Of a DNA stretch of 64,000 nucleotides, positions 13,355 to 28,300 are shown piece by piece. The stretch's first letter is position 1, and every line of letters starts with the position of its first letter. The DNA comes from Gordionus sp. m RMFG-2023 (taxonomy: Eukaryota > Nematomorpha > Gordioida > Chordodea > Parachordodidae), in NCBI RefSeq assembly GCF_954871325.1, contig NC_088775.1, forward strand, positions 31,225,561 through 31,289,560. Direction: 5' to 3'. The notes beneath the pieces were generated by a model. That model was given only the letters and a program-made list of their open reading frames with translations. It did no database searches and was not told the origin of the DNA. A program made the translations under genes and the position numbers.

Positions 13355-16300
13355 CTTTTTTTTTAAAATATATGATACATTTATGATCGCTATTCCATTT
13401 TTTAAAAATTATATTTAGAAATCAACAATAAAACTATTCTGCCTCCCTTCCCATCCAGAAAGAAATTTATTAAAAAAATAAACGAATATTACACAAATTA
13501 ATCAATTAAAACAATTTGTCTAAATTTATTTGATATCATTTCATAAGCTAAATATTACTTAATTCAAATCTTTAAACTGCTGTGATTTTAAACTAGTAAT
13601 CTTCATCTTAAAATCCTATACAGTGATCTAGCTTATGAACTAAAAATACAAAACAAAAATTTGGACCCCTAGCACCCCATTCAATCCTAGGTAAAAATTT
13701 ATGGATAAGAGTTAAATCATAATTAAATTTATTTAATAAATATTTAAAATTTCATTTCAGCTATAAATTAGTTATTTAGAAAGAACAAGTTCCTTCAATG
13801 AATTATGAACTGAACGTGTAAACATTCTATAAGAAATAAAATTAACCAATAAATTAGACCATAAAAATTGGGAAAGAGAGTTGAATGAATAAAACATAGT
13901 TAATCCGTTAAATTAATTTTCTGCGTGTATTCTCTCTACCTTTCAATATTGTATGATTAAATTATTTCGTAACCTTTCGAAAAAATACTATGTGACTCAC
14001 AAAAATAAGCATCCTACTTAAAAACTAGAAACAATTTCTGCTAAAATTTATGCAAGAGTCCTCATTTTTTGAATAAGATATAATAATTTAAGGGAGACAA
14101 TAAGTTTAGCGACAAAATTTCTCAACTTAGCAGGTAAACCGGTTATCCCATTGATTGGCATATTTTAAAAAATAAATAAGAGATCTAATAATAAACTATA
14201 AGGAAAATTACGATAATGAACATAATTTATTTATTATTTTTAAAAAAAACTTCCGCCAAATCTGACGCAGTTTTGTAAGTGTTGGTGGAGAGATTAACTA
14301 TTCCTTTGCCACTTTTGAGCGCCTTAATGACGTCGTCGTCGTTTAGAACGATCTTCAATTTTAATTTGATATAAATTTGTAATAAAATAAAATATATTTA
14401 ATAAGAGTTGTCTACTCTAAAAGAAATATTAATAATAGCAATTATTAATGGTTTATAATTTTTATAATAATTTGAAATGAACTTTTCTTATTTATTGATA
14501 TTAAGGCTTAAAGGATATGGTAAGAAATAGCTATTTTTAAAAGTATTCTAGTTAAACCTTTCTGAGAGCGTTGTGTTCCGAAAAGCAACAAAATACGATG
14601 TTACAAGATGTTATGACGTCACCCGGAGTGATTCCATAAGTGGCTCCCGATTTTATAAGCTCCTTACACTATTGCATGAACGTTAATTTATTATTATTTA
14701 TAATATATGTATACTTTTGTAGAGATAAATTAACCCCACATTTCGGATTATATTGTAACAAATTAAATTTAAATGATATCATTTCTCAAATACAGGTCGT
14801 TATATCTTTTTAAAAATGAAATATAAGAAGAAAAATCCCAAAATAACAAGAGATCTGCTAGCTCTTAAAGTTAGGCAGTCAAAATCATTTCCAATAAACA
14901 AATTTAAAAAAAACAAGAGCCGAGCATAAACCCTATTGCTATATTCACATATTTTTAAATGTAAATAATTTCTTTTAATAGATGTATTAACTTCGAAAGA
15001 ACTATTTGATTATTATTACATTGAAAAAAAAATGGTAAAAAGATCACTTTATTGATTATTGTAAGATCGATGTATAATTTATGATATAAGAATAAAAAAT
15101 ATGAGAAATGAATATAGGCGATACTCTTAAAACTGAAATAAAATATTTGATATTAAAATTTAAAAAGTAAAATTTCCATAATTATACTAAATTTTAGTCC
15201 ACATCAAGATTTAGCCGAGCTCAAATAAATGGAGGGAGGGAGCAGGAATAATTAATTGTTTCCATATACAGAGGGTATGCTTTCTAAAAGGGGTAGGGAG
15301 TAATAAATATTTGGAGGGAAATGCGGCACATTTTCTCGTCTAGCAGCTGGGCTTTAGTTAATAATGGTAAAATTATAGATGCGTGAGAAATAAAGAATTG
15401 ATCATTTATATGTAAGAGTATACTACAAATTTGGCTCACATTTTAAAATAAATGTTCTGACCAAATTTTTATTATCCATTTTATCATATTTTTTTGATAT
15501 ATATTTAAAAATATCTGAGCATATTTTTTTTTGATGTTTTAGACGCAGGGTTCAAAAAAAACTAAATATTACATAAAAAACAAATATAATTTGAAATAAT
15601 AAATAAAAATTAGGACCAATTTTTTTAAATTTTTTAGGCTCATATCCAAGCTGGGCAAACAACGCAACTCTTCCCACCCCCTTACCATCATAAAATCTTG
15701 AAATCTGCCCTATTAGATATTATAATTAATTTTTTTCTCAATTATTTATTAGTTACTTTATTTTATTCTTATTTGATAATTATAGATTGAATTTCTTTTT
15801 TTTGGTAATTTGGGTTTATCGAAACCTTATTTTGCCCCATTGATGAAAATAGTAACTTAGATTGACGATTCGTTCATTAAAAGTTCACTAACACAATCAG
15901 TTGTGGTCGCCATTTTGCTTGTATGTAAAACATCTAATGTTTATCGTTTAAATTAGTATATAATTTTTTTAATTAAATACGTTAAAATAAATAGGGTCTC
16001 AAGAGTTAGCAGTGTTACAAATAACAAATTGTATTTTATTGTTATACATTAGCCATAAAAATGTTATAAAATAATGTGGGCATATTAATTTAAAAAAAAC
16101 TCTAATAAATGCTGAAAAAAAGTAAAAAGGTTCTTTTAAAAGGGTAAAAAAAATAAGATTAATCACGTAAAAAAACATTCAGCGATATAAAAATACTCAG
16201 ATTCCGAAAAAACGTAAATCTCATTTAATCAAAGAGTAGACCATAAAATGGCGCCTAAAGCTGACTCTCAAGTATGTGTATCTATTATAAATATATTTCA

Positions 16301-19300
16301 ATGAGTAATCGTCAGTCTAGTATATTAATGTCATTCGGTCCCCTCAAAAATTTTGATCTGATCATGAGCCTGATATTTTGTTTTTACCGATAAACTATTA
16401 ATAGCATCATTTCTTAAAATTTATCAAATAATAACTCTTCTAAAAAAAATATATCATTGATAATAAGTAATATATTATTTAATTTTAAATTAATACAAAT
16501 TACATTATTTTTATTTTAAAAATATCATTAATATCAATTTTATAAATAAACGCTATGTTACTAGAGGATAAAGTGTCAATTAATAATTTAGCTTATTTTT
16601 TAATTGAACTGAAAATAAATATTTTTAATGATATATTCCAGTTACCCAGGAAGTATTTAAATGTTTTTTTCCATTAATAAAAGTATTATTTATAAAAAAA
16701 AATTTTTAAATATAATTATTTATCAATTTTTAACATTAGCTCATTTAAATTTTATTGTTAAAAATAAATAATTTATCTTATCCATTCCTTACATAAAAAT
16801 TGAGCTTACCTCATATTCAGAAATGCTTTATCTAGCCTTTAACAGATGTAATTAGATATAAATAAATTAATTTTATACTCATTTATTACTTTTATATAAG
16901 TTTATGGAACATATAATAAGAATAAATTAGTTTAGTTATAGATCATTATCCTTTATATTTGTTGAACAATTTCATAAAACATTTTATTTATTAGCATTGG
17001 AATAGTTGGGGAGTGTTATGAATTTTCTGGGAGCATAGAGTCCATTTGATTAGGTATTATTGAGTAGTTGTTTTTATTTTGCTTTTAAAAAATATGCAAT
17101 ATATTTTATCATCTCAAAGTTGATGGATGATTCTAAATGTCAATGTTTAATGCTTTATCAAATCCTATGAGTTGCATTAACCAATATAGTAGCCTAGGTA
17201 ATCCTGAAAAAGGGTCACTAAATGAAGAAGTAGCAAGTGTAAAAATGAAAGAAAAACAAAATTTTGGTCAACCATAAAACAAAAATAAGAAAACTAAAAT
17301 TAAAACAAAAAATGTAATTTTCCTATCTTTTTATATTAAATTTTAAAAAATCTAGTAAAAACAAAAGAAAAAATTAAGTCAGATGAAAATATAAAATAAT
17401 TCCTGATTTTTTTGTTTCCACCCCTACTGACTAATACTTATTAATTTCTCAATCAGTTTGCAAAAAAAGAAACCAAGTTTGAAACAAAATGAAAGCTTAC
17501 ATTATGCTATTAGGGTGGAATGTAGTGTTGTTAAATGGCTCGTTTGATTTTTAAAAACGGCTTATTCAAATTTTCATCCTGAAAAATATTACGCAAGCCT
17601 GAAGATTTTTCTCATAGTAGGAACAAAGGTCTAGACATATATTATCGAAATCTCGAGACTTGTACACTATTTTTCTGGCTAAAATATCTAGTTAGCCGTT
17701 TAACAACACTAGTGGAATGTAAGCTTTAGTAGCTAATTTTGAAACTTATATTAAACCAATTTATTGCTTTAATTTTTTGATAGAAAAAATTAAGGGAAAT
17801 AAGAAAAAAATTGTAGGTAATATAAGTGGAGAATTCGTGACATAATAGAAAAGACATTAAATTATAATATTTAACAATCCATGTCACATGTCAATAAATT
17901 TTTGTTAAGAATTTATATCATGAAAGAATAATTGAAATATTGATTATTGGAATAATAAATTTAGATCAAAATGTTGAAATAATTAGAATCATAGAATTCA
18001 TCAATAGTAAATTAATGTATCCAGGAAGAAGAACAGAGTAGCTTCTCCCTCCTTAAAATATCGAAGAAATTTTTTAATACATCCTTTCATCTTTAATTGA
18101 TATAATATTTTACAGATTCATATTAATATTTAGTGCCCTCATTACTTCAATTAATTTTGTGAACTATAAATATAAGCTTGTGGCATCTTTTGAAAATGTG
18201 ATACCAAAATAGGATGGATTGATTATGGTGAAATAGAAAATGATAATAATAAATTTTTTTGCTCTCAAGCACTTGTTATGGTTGGCAATCACTTAGCAAA
18301 GTAATACTAATAAGTGTGCTTTTACTTGGAAATAAAAAGCAGAGGTCTACAATTGACAAAATTTTTATCCAGCAGGAATTTAGTACTTGATTTGGAAAAT
18401 TTTTCATCTAACCCAGTTTCAATTTTTTACCAAGGTAGCATGGCTGGTTTTTATTTATTTTTTTTCTTAGATACAAAGCCTAAACCAAAATATATGATGT
18501 TAACAACAAAATAAACAATTATTTCTAATCTTGGGGAATGGTTATATTAAAAAACACTACTTTATGAATTTTCACTTCCATGAATATCAGAATTCATCAA
18601 ATATATATACAAAAAAAATTTGCCTGGCCTGTAGAAAAAATTTTCAGACATTTCCCAGATCTATAATAGAAAGATCAAATCCATATGAATTATAGAAGCA
18701 TCTAGTTTTTCAATTTTTATATAAATGTGCCTATAATATTATTTATATAGATTTTTATTTTTCATGCTCATTTTTATATAGAAGAAATTTTTGAGATGAT
18801 TTTATAGAAATTAAAATTAAGAAGTGGGCTTTATCAATTTAAAAGGCTAATTATCATCTAGATGTAATTATAAAAATACAAAATTTTACCTCATCATATT
18901 TTCGAGGGGGGGGGGAGGGACCCCAAATCTCTCTTGTTTAAGCCATGTTTAAACATATTTATTAAGATAAATAAATAATTACTATTATATTAAATATAAA
19001 GTTTTAAGTCATATATGTCGTAAGAGTTTAGCAAATTCAAGACAGTGCTTTATAAACCAAGTTTTTACCAAATTTTTAAATACTTAGATCATCTAGCTTA
19101 CTTTTTTTTTAAATGAAAGGCTTGATTTTACATCGGAATCAGATCGTATTCCAACATTAGAGTACAAAATTTCAGATAAACGGTTCAATTCCATTACGGT
19201 AAGCCCAATTCGGGTCGAATTTTAAAAACGGCGCAATTAAGATTATAGATAATATAAGCCTAGAGATTTTGCTCATAGATAAGACAAATTGTTTTGACAT

Positions 19301-22300
19301 CTATTTGGCGTATCTTGAGGATTGCATATTATTTTGGCTAAAATATTAATTAATTGGGCTGTTTTTAAAAATAGACCCAATTAGGCTTTTTAGCAACACT
19401 AATTCCGGTTCTGAAATTAAGGACTTAGTTTCATTCAGATTTTATTTTTAAACGAATTTATAGCTTACAAATTAATATCTGGTTTTTCGGTTTATCCCGG
19501 TTTTTATAAGCTTTGGATTTGAAAAAAATTGATTATCGTATATTTTGTTGATATCTAGTAATCTTATAAAAATATTTAAAAAAAAATAAAAACCAAATAA
19601 ACATTAAAGAAGTTAAGTTGAAAATTCTTTATTTTATGATAAAACAACCATAAAATAATAAATTAACCCAACATAACCACATAAATTTATACTAATTTTT
19701 TTTAAAAATATAATTTCAAAAACTGTTATGAACCTGTCTGAAAGTATTTATGTTTCGATTTTCTTCTTTTATAATTTTCTTGTTTTGAAACTATAATTTA
19801 AGATCTTATATTTTTTTTATGTCCACTGAAAATTTAAAAAGTTATATGAAAAAAAATCCCATCATATTATTGATTATATTACAAATTAAAATACTCTAAA
19901 TTTTTATAGTAATATGATGAAAAATAAAGGTCGAAAGAATGTTAAGATTGTAAAACCCTAGGGAGATTTTTGAAGAAAATAAATAAAATATACAAATTTA
20001 AAAGAATAAAATTTATAACCTGAATATATATTACCAAGATAAATTAAGAATGATCAATCCATGAATTTATTCATCAAGTGTTATGTCATGCGGAGTTGGT
20101 TAAACACAAAGATAATTAAATGAATTTTTTCATTCTCATTCTGGCAACTATAACCTTGATCAGCTCATTTCTTATTTTGATTGAAGGTGTCCAATCATAC
20201 TTTGGCCTCAGGGATCCATCCAAAACTGTTAGCTGTTCTTCTTTGTCTCCATTCCCATCAAATGATTTATCACTAAACAGTTTTAATCATCACTTGGCCA
20301 TCAATTGCGATGCAAATACCACTCTCCGTTATGATAATTTTACCAATTTTGGTGATGATGCAATATACAATGGCTTTGAAAATAGTAATTTCGTTGAAAT
20401 AAGACTAATTGATTTAAACATCTCTAAAGTATCTGAAGATTTTATAAATGCTCTACCATCTTTAAAGATCCTGAATTTGTCGCGGAATAATATACCCTAC
20501 TTTTTTTCAACTCAAGTGATTAATAACCTTGGCAATAATGTTGATTTGGTAACCCGATATGATGATAATCGTAACGCTTCCAATGATGGTGTAAAAAGGG
20601 AACTCAAAATATTGGACTTGAGTTACAATTATTTAAAACAAATAGATGTGCAGAAATTAATTGGAATTTTCCCAGATTTGGAAGTCTTAGATGTTAGTCA
20701 CAATTATTTGGAAAGACTAAATGGTGACTTACAACAATACGTTAATGAAAATGGTAAAAATAATTTTTTATGAGACATAATTTTGTTAAAATTATATAAA
20801 ATGATTTTGCACATGTCATATTTATTTTAAATGTTTTACAACCTTTTGTAAAATTATTACTTCATATTTTATTTTTAGAATTTGACATTAATTTCGATAA
20901 AGATTTTGACGCAACGCGACTGGTCCCAATAAAGGTATTAGCTCATCATAACTCATTCCAATCATTGAGTGGAAGTCTCTTCACAAACTATACTTTGAGG
21001 CGCATGATAATAAGTTTAAATCTTTCAGCTAATCAAATCTCCTATATAGACAATAAATTCTGGCGACAAATTTTAGTGAAGGATTTGGACTTGAGCCAAA
21101 ACAGGTTGACAAACCTGCATAGCTTGCAAAAGTTGATAGGATTAGGCCGGCTCGTATTAGATCATAATACTAACTTGGAATTAAGTGGGCTATATGAAGG
21201 ATCAAGCCTTAATATAAGTAACAAAACGTCACTAACTCCTAGCTTGGAAATTTTATCTCTTTCAAATGTCACCAATGATAGATCACAATCAAGGAGATCA
21301 CCACCTGCCCTTTCATTTCCTAAACCCTATTTCAGTTATCTGAAATTTTTGGACCTTTCTTACAACTTTCTACGAGCAAGCGCTTTTAGCCCCCTCACGT
21401 TTTCCAACTTGACTCACCTAACCCATTTAAGCTTGAAAGGACTCAAATGGATTGGGTGGAACACTTCGACCCTTGTTGGCAGTTATAAAAGTATTAATTT
21501 TTAAGTTTTCATAAAAATTGAAGGGTAATGAGTATATATGCTTGAAGGTTAAAAATTTTTTTAGCTAAGTGATTTATCATGAAAAATAATTTTAGTCGTA
21601 ATATAAAATATACACCCAAAGTAAATAATTTTTTGTAAAACAAATTTGAAATATATAATCGATAACCGATATTCTTGAGAAATCTAAATAGTTTACCTAT
21701 CAGATATAATTGGTTTATCCCTGAAAAATTTTAAATGGTAATTTTTGTTAATTATATTATAAAATGAAAACAGATAATTATGAAAGGCTATTAGAAGCTT
21801 TGAGAGGATTGCCTGAAGCATATGACTCCTCTGAACCTAGATGGATAGATGTGTCCGATATTGGGTTCGTAAAAGAAGTCTGCGATAATTCCGAACAAAC
21901 TGATAATGACGGAAAAGATGATATTAGTGTTTTCCATCGGTATGTTTTCGGTAATTGGCTTAGAGGACCTGCTCGAAATGGAACCCTTCTAGTTTTACCA
22001 TTAACACCATCGAATCCGATAAATCTGGAAGCAAAGAAGTAATTCCTTGCTTTACTCTGTCTTTAAATTTATCTTGCACCTTTACACATTTAATAATTTT
22101 AAGAACGAGCTCCGATGTTCCAATTATTCCGGTGAATAGTAATACTACATCCTCGCTTCTCATCTTTTACAACAAATTTCGACAACAGTTCCGCACCCTA
22201 GGAACCAAGATGCGCCATCTACTGAACGTCGAACCCGGAAACACCGTAGCTGGCCAGTCAATATTCAGTGATTGTCCAACCTCTAATTCCAGGCTTAAAA

Positions 22301-25300
22301 AAAAATTATATCCAGATGACGAAATTATCGCGCGTCTGTTATTAGACGATTACTTTGAAAATAATCAATTGTATAACTATTCCAAAAGAAGGGTTAATGC
22401 CCGAGAAATGTTCAAAAAAGCTAATATAGAAGAGGCCCAACCTAACCAACCCAGGGTGTTAATTAAAATCACCGTGGGCCAAGAAGTTCAAATAGAATGC
22501 CCCGTTCACCAAAACTCGATCGAAGCATATTGGCGAGAAATAAAATACGTAGACAGCCCACTAATTAAGTGGTCTGGCCCAATTCAGGTAAAACCGCCTG
22601 TATCCTCACCATCATTTTTCGATCTAAAGCCACCACGCCACAATTGGAATGATGTCTTAATGAGAACTCAAAATGGCGATAAAAAGAACCATGAAGAGCC
22701 TGACATTTCCGAAATATTTTTAAACGTATTTTGGTTTAAAGATGGAACCTTTTTGACCAAAGGACGCGTTAGGATGCGAAGAATAATAGACATTTTCGAT
22801 TTAGGCGTCAGAGGTATTATATTAATCAATATATTTTTATCTTTTAAAAATAACCACTCTATTGATTCAGGTTGTGAGAAATTTTTATTTTGGAAAAAAA
22901 CTAATTTTTATTTTTGCAATATATAACCTTTTTAGTAAAATATTCAAATCTACATTAATATTGAAAAAAGAGGTTTTTGAATTGCAAATGGTGCATATGT
23001 TTATCACGATTATTAAATATTCAATTTCATACATTAGGTAACGAAAATCAGATAGATGGATCTAATTTTAGAATCAATCATCTCAGAAGGGCTGATATTG
23101 GATTGTACAGTTGTTACTTGGCGGGAATAAAAAACTCGCGCACTTTTTTTAAAAAAGGTGCCGATTTTGTAATATTTTTGGGGGATGATTTTTTTGTGCA
23201 AGTAATTATAATTTATTATATCAACTAAAATAATGTTGCATTAGTTATATAAATATTTAAAAAATAAATTTCTTTAAAAAAAATTGTAATATTCCATTGG
23301 CAGATGTTATAAAAGAAAGATTAGGAAAATTAACCATTGTATTTTTTTACCAGGCCCTTGTCTGTATAAATATTAGAATTAAATAATCTATAATACAGAA
23401 ATAATCATTCTGGGGCTATTTTAAAAAATCATTTTAGAGATGAACAGGCTTTACTATATTTTACCAAAATTAAGGTGTGGAGGAGCAGTATAGTTCTAGC
23501 TTTTGGAGCTTCGCTGATCTTTCTATGTGCTAGCGTCATCATTGTATACACTGTTAAACTAGTGCGGGCTTGTCAATGCATTCGTCGACGTGCACAAGAT
23601 AGAAAATTCGGGGAGTTAATACGGCTTTTGCAGCAGCAGACTTACAGAGAAGTAATATTGTTTAAGATTGTATTAATTTTGGCTATCCTTTTCATTTTGT
23701 TTTGTAGTAATTTATTATTAGAGCTTTACGGATCCTCAAAGATTTGATAAAAGCTATTTAGATTGATTTTTATTTACAACCTATCCTTTAAACCAATGAT
23801 AAAATATTTTTTTCAAATAAATAAATTACTATAAACTAAACAAAAATATACTTTACTTATGATGAATATTAAAAATAAAATAAATCACTTTAATCATAAG
23901 TGATAATGCACCAGATATTATTAAAAAGTCGATTTAGGTCTAATTTTAAAAAATGCCCTATTAAGATTTTATTATAATAAAATTACATTATAATATATTA
24001 AAAAATTGGAAATTTTAAGACCTTTTCAATTTTTTTATTAATTCTTTGTAATAATTTGCGGTTTAAATTTAATTTTGATCTAAATCCTCGTTAAAACAAT
24101 TCAAAAGAGGTTTATCTACCATTCTTATCTTAAGCATTTTAAAACTTGCACCTTGTTCCTTTTGCCATTCGAATTTTATATTTTTCTTTAACAACTTGTA
24201 CAACGGTAAATAATATTAAGTAAGCCTGGAGATTTTGATCATAGAGTAAAAAAGGTTTGGACCTCTGCGTTTTAAAAAATCGACCTAAATTGGGCTTTTT
24301 AACAACACTAGCACCAGATATCGCATTGGCCATTAGAAACCGAAAGCTGATTGTAACTCGCTAAACATTTAAATTCTTTTTGTTAAAACAAAATCTCATT
24401 TTAGCTATTTTTCTTTTAAAATAATTCGATAGGAATAAATTATTTTTTCTCTTTTCAATATTTTATCTACTCCCATATAATTTTAACATGTTTACAAGCA
24501 TTTCCTGAATGTGTATTTTTTTCTATAGATTTATATCTTTCCATTTTAGTTATGATTTATAAACTTATTTTTTATAGTTTCAAAGCAATTTAATTTCTCT
24601 TAACAAAAATAGGTGGAAAATTTGAGGACCTATTACATGAACCAGCTCAAAACATTGAGGGACAGCTGTCTAAACACTCTCGAATACATAAGTGTAGGGC
24701 AAAATATATCTTCACCTAGCCCGGAAGATTTCCCCACTCTCAAAACGAATGAATCAAAATGCTACACCCAGCAACAAAATGTGATGGAAAGATGGAGGGA
24801 ACAGGTCAAAGATCGTTGTGGAACCTACATCAAAGGAGTCGGTTCTCTCAAAGAGACCTACTTGACTTCTCAGGTGCACAGGCTAAGGGAATACACTTCT
24901 CTTCAGGTGAATTAATAAGTGTTTTTAAGTAATTAAATTAAAGATGAGATGATTTGTTATAACGTTTTAAATATTTATATTACAAGCATCATGAATGGGT
25001 GGGGGGGGGGAGTATTTCAAAAAGTGAGCCCTGGGCTGTTCGATATCATGTGGATGCCTATAACGAAGCATATAAATCGCTTATAAAAGAATTCTTTACT
25101 TTTTAAATATTCCCATTATAATAACTACTTAACAATGATATTATGCTTTACAATTAATACCAAGTGTACTATAATTAAACTTAATTTACAATTAAAGATC
25201 GAAAAAATGATAGAGAGCTACAGCAACCAAGTCGATAAATTAAATGGGTTCACGTACATGCAAATGGAAAAGTTGAGAGAGCAATATAAAATCAAGGCCA

Positions 25301-28300
25301 AAAGCATAGCTGAAATGATAGAAATGATGAATTTAGACAACTGTCGACATTCCTTCGATCCACCTAACCCAACCTGTCATGACATGTAATTAAACTTAGC
25401 TTTGGTTTTTTTTAAATAAGTTATGATAGTTTTTTTTTTAAATCACGCTTGTCATTTAGTTTTTTTTAAAAAAATTTCAAGAAACCACTATGATCTACTA
25501 TATGATTCGCATTTATATTTTTTAGTTGATTCATAATCACTTTTTTTAACTGATACATCTATATTTCATATTAATTCCTAATCGGATTACTAGTTATCCC
25601 AATTCCAATGATGATTCATACGATACAACGCCACCCAACGACTCAATGCCTTGTTGTAGCACTCAAGTTACATTTTTACTGCCCGAGCCTAAAAGTAAAT
25701 ATTTAGAAACTTAGGATAAAATTTTAAATTGCATTTTACTACATTGTAAATATTAGTTGATTACCTAACATATCTAATTATAATTTTAATCTTTTTTATT
25801 TAATTTATCAAGTCATGAATCCCAAAACCCCAGCAGACCCTTTTTTCTACCAATCCCGGCTTGTTATTCGAGCCATTTGGGACCGTGCTATGCAAATTCT
25901 GGAGGCTATCGACATAGACAGACTCAAGCTATTCGAATATCCCGGTTCAGAACCGGGCGTTATTGAGGCGAGTCTATCATTCACTCTCGACCATAACAAT
26001 ATAAGAGATCGCGATAAAGCGAATCACATTTTCATGACTCGAAATAGTATCTTTTATAGCGAAGATAAAATCACAAAGCAGCTAAGTGACAAGGTAAGCG
26101 AATCGGTTTCCGATAAAAATGGCAGCATCAACTCTAGCCTTGACCGAATAGCTTCTAAAATAGTGTCTGTCGAGATTAATGGGGATAAAAATTTTGACAT
26201 GAAAGGGGAATTTATCAATGGTATTTCAAAGCAAATTCTTTCGAATAATCATAAGTCCCCAATCGAGCTCAAGAATAATTCATATAGACAAATTAATCAA
26301 TTAAATGGAAGTGAACCTCCAAATACTTATTCTAATCTAACATCGGGCGACGAAAAATCTACCCCTGGTATAAAAAATTCTTTGGAATCAGAAATTATAC
26401 TTAATATCAACAATGCGGAATTTAACTGCAAAAACATACCTTTCAAAATCAACAATACCCCTCGAGTGAGCACAAGTCTATACAAATATAACGATAATCT
26501 CTACGGATCTCATCAAAACAAAAAACTGCGCATATCGCCAATGGAAACCAATTATAACTACGATAACCAACGCGTTAACACAAATAGCACAGGTCACAAA
26601 ATAAAGTGCGAGTATGCCCCACTCGCAAAATTGGAGTCAGATAGTGATACTGATTGAAAAAGAAACCAAACTTCAATCATTATCTTAGCATTTGAAGACT
26701 GTGCTGATAAATTATAAAATAAAAATGGAAATAATGTGCGGATTTATTTATTCCGGTTAAAATATTAATTCAATTTTTTTTTGAATTTAAAAAGTATTAA
26801 AATTGAAAATGAATGCTTAAATATTCAAAAACACAAACCTGATAATCTAGTTAGATTTGTGATAAAAAAATTTATATTTTAATTATAAATTTAAATTAAA
26901 TGAATTAAAATAAAATAATTTTATAATTAAAGAATATATATTATGATCGATTGATAAAGATTATAATGTAAAGCACTACTAGAATTTAAATTAAGGGGAA
27001 AAAATCAAATATCAAGAAATACATTTCCAATCAATAAAAATAACTTTTATAAAAAATTTGTGAAACATTTTTTTTAAGTTCTCGCGTTGCGTTTCAATTT
27101 TTTTATAAAAAATGAAAAAAGTTTTGCTCAATTATTTTTAATTCTGAATTATTATTCTTTAAATTATTTTTTTTTTCAAAAAAAATTATTAAGTTATTAA
27201 TGTAATTTTATGAATTGTTATTAATATTATTTCATCGTTCTATTCGTTAAAATTTATTGTAAACTTTAGTTTATTTATTTGTTACTTCGTTCTCAAACAT
27301 TAAATAAAAATTTTTTAATCAAGATTAATGTAGGAAGGGAAGGGTTTTCTTGGTCAATTTAAAGTTCGTTTTATATGGAATAATTTGGGATGGAGGCAGG
27401 AGTAAATTTATAGAATATTAGGTATTCATCACTATAAGCGAACTCGTATAAAATTATTTATTTTTATATTTGTATTGGGCTAAATTTCGCCATCGATTAA
27501 AATATTCCTAATTGATCTGTTTCAAAAATAAACATGGACTAACTAACCTCTTCATGAAATAGAACAAATTTTTGGCAATAAACCTAGATTTATTCCCACC
27601 TTGCAATACTTTTCTTTGCACTCTACTCTCCTTGAAAGCCATATTCTCTATAGATCAGTAGGGTTCGAACCCTTATTAAAATTTATTTTAACCCTTGTAA
27701 AAATATTTAGCGCACAAGTTGTCCGCTCTGACTCCAGACCCGTTGGCCAAGGTTTTGACCATGAGGATCGTTATCCCCATTCCACACCGTTCTATATCGG
27801 TAATTGAATTAATTTCTTCGTAAATTTAAATGAAACTAAAATGCTTTTTCATGCATTAAATCATGCTTCATTTTAACGATTTTGAATACCATGTAACATA
27901 TTGGAAAAAGATTAGAATTTACATTAAATTTATCTTATTCACTTATATCTTTAACAATTTTTTTAATGATGACGTGACGAAAAACAAAATACGTTTAAAT
28001 AAAAATTTAATCAGTTATAAACCTAGACTAAAAAGGAGTTCCTGCTCTTATTAAAAAGGTTGTTCCGGTTATGAGGATTCTGATTCCAGTTCCAAAATCT
28101 GTTAAAATGTAATGAGTGAATAAACGAAGTTTCGTCCCTAGAAATTTAAACCCTTGAGTAAATATATTTGAGGAACATAAGCACCCTGTAGATTTAAATT
28201 AAATTTTTACTATAAAAAAATAATTTTTATATTTTTTTATAGCCATTTATTTTATGGTAGCTATGCTTCTGTAAAGTTTTATTAATTTTTATGAAAAAAA

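Larger units (their letters stand above)
14669..20119. other. GLYR1 intron, left part
   Basis: Very AT-rich intron sequence with no supported exon. It holds one clear hAT-type MITE (17523-17711), one decayed copy (about 19196-19412) and a G-run near 18907. A short open frame at 18314-18514 is not protein-like. Confidence 0.6.

Noticed and set aside
27640-27800. GGGTTCGAACCC and nearby GC-rich sequence as a possible tRNA or SINE
   Set aside because: No A box at the right distance and no cloverleaf or A-rich tail.
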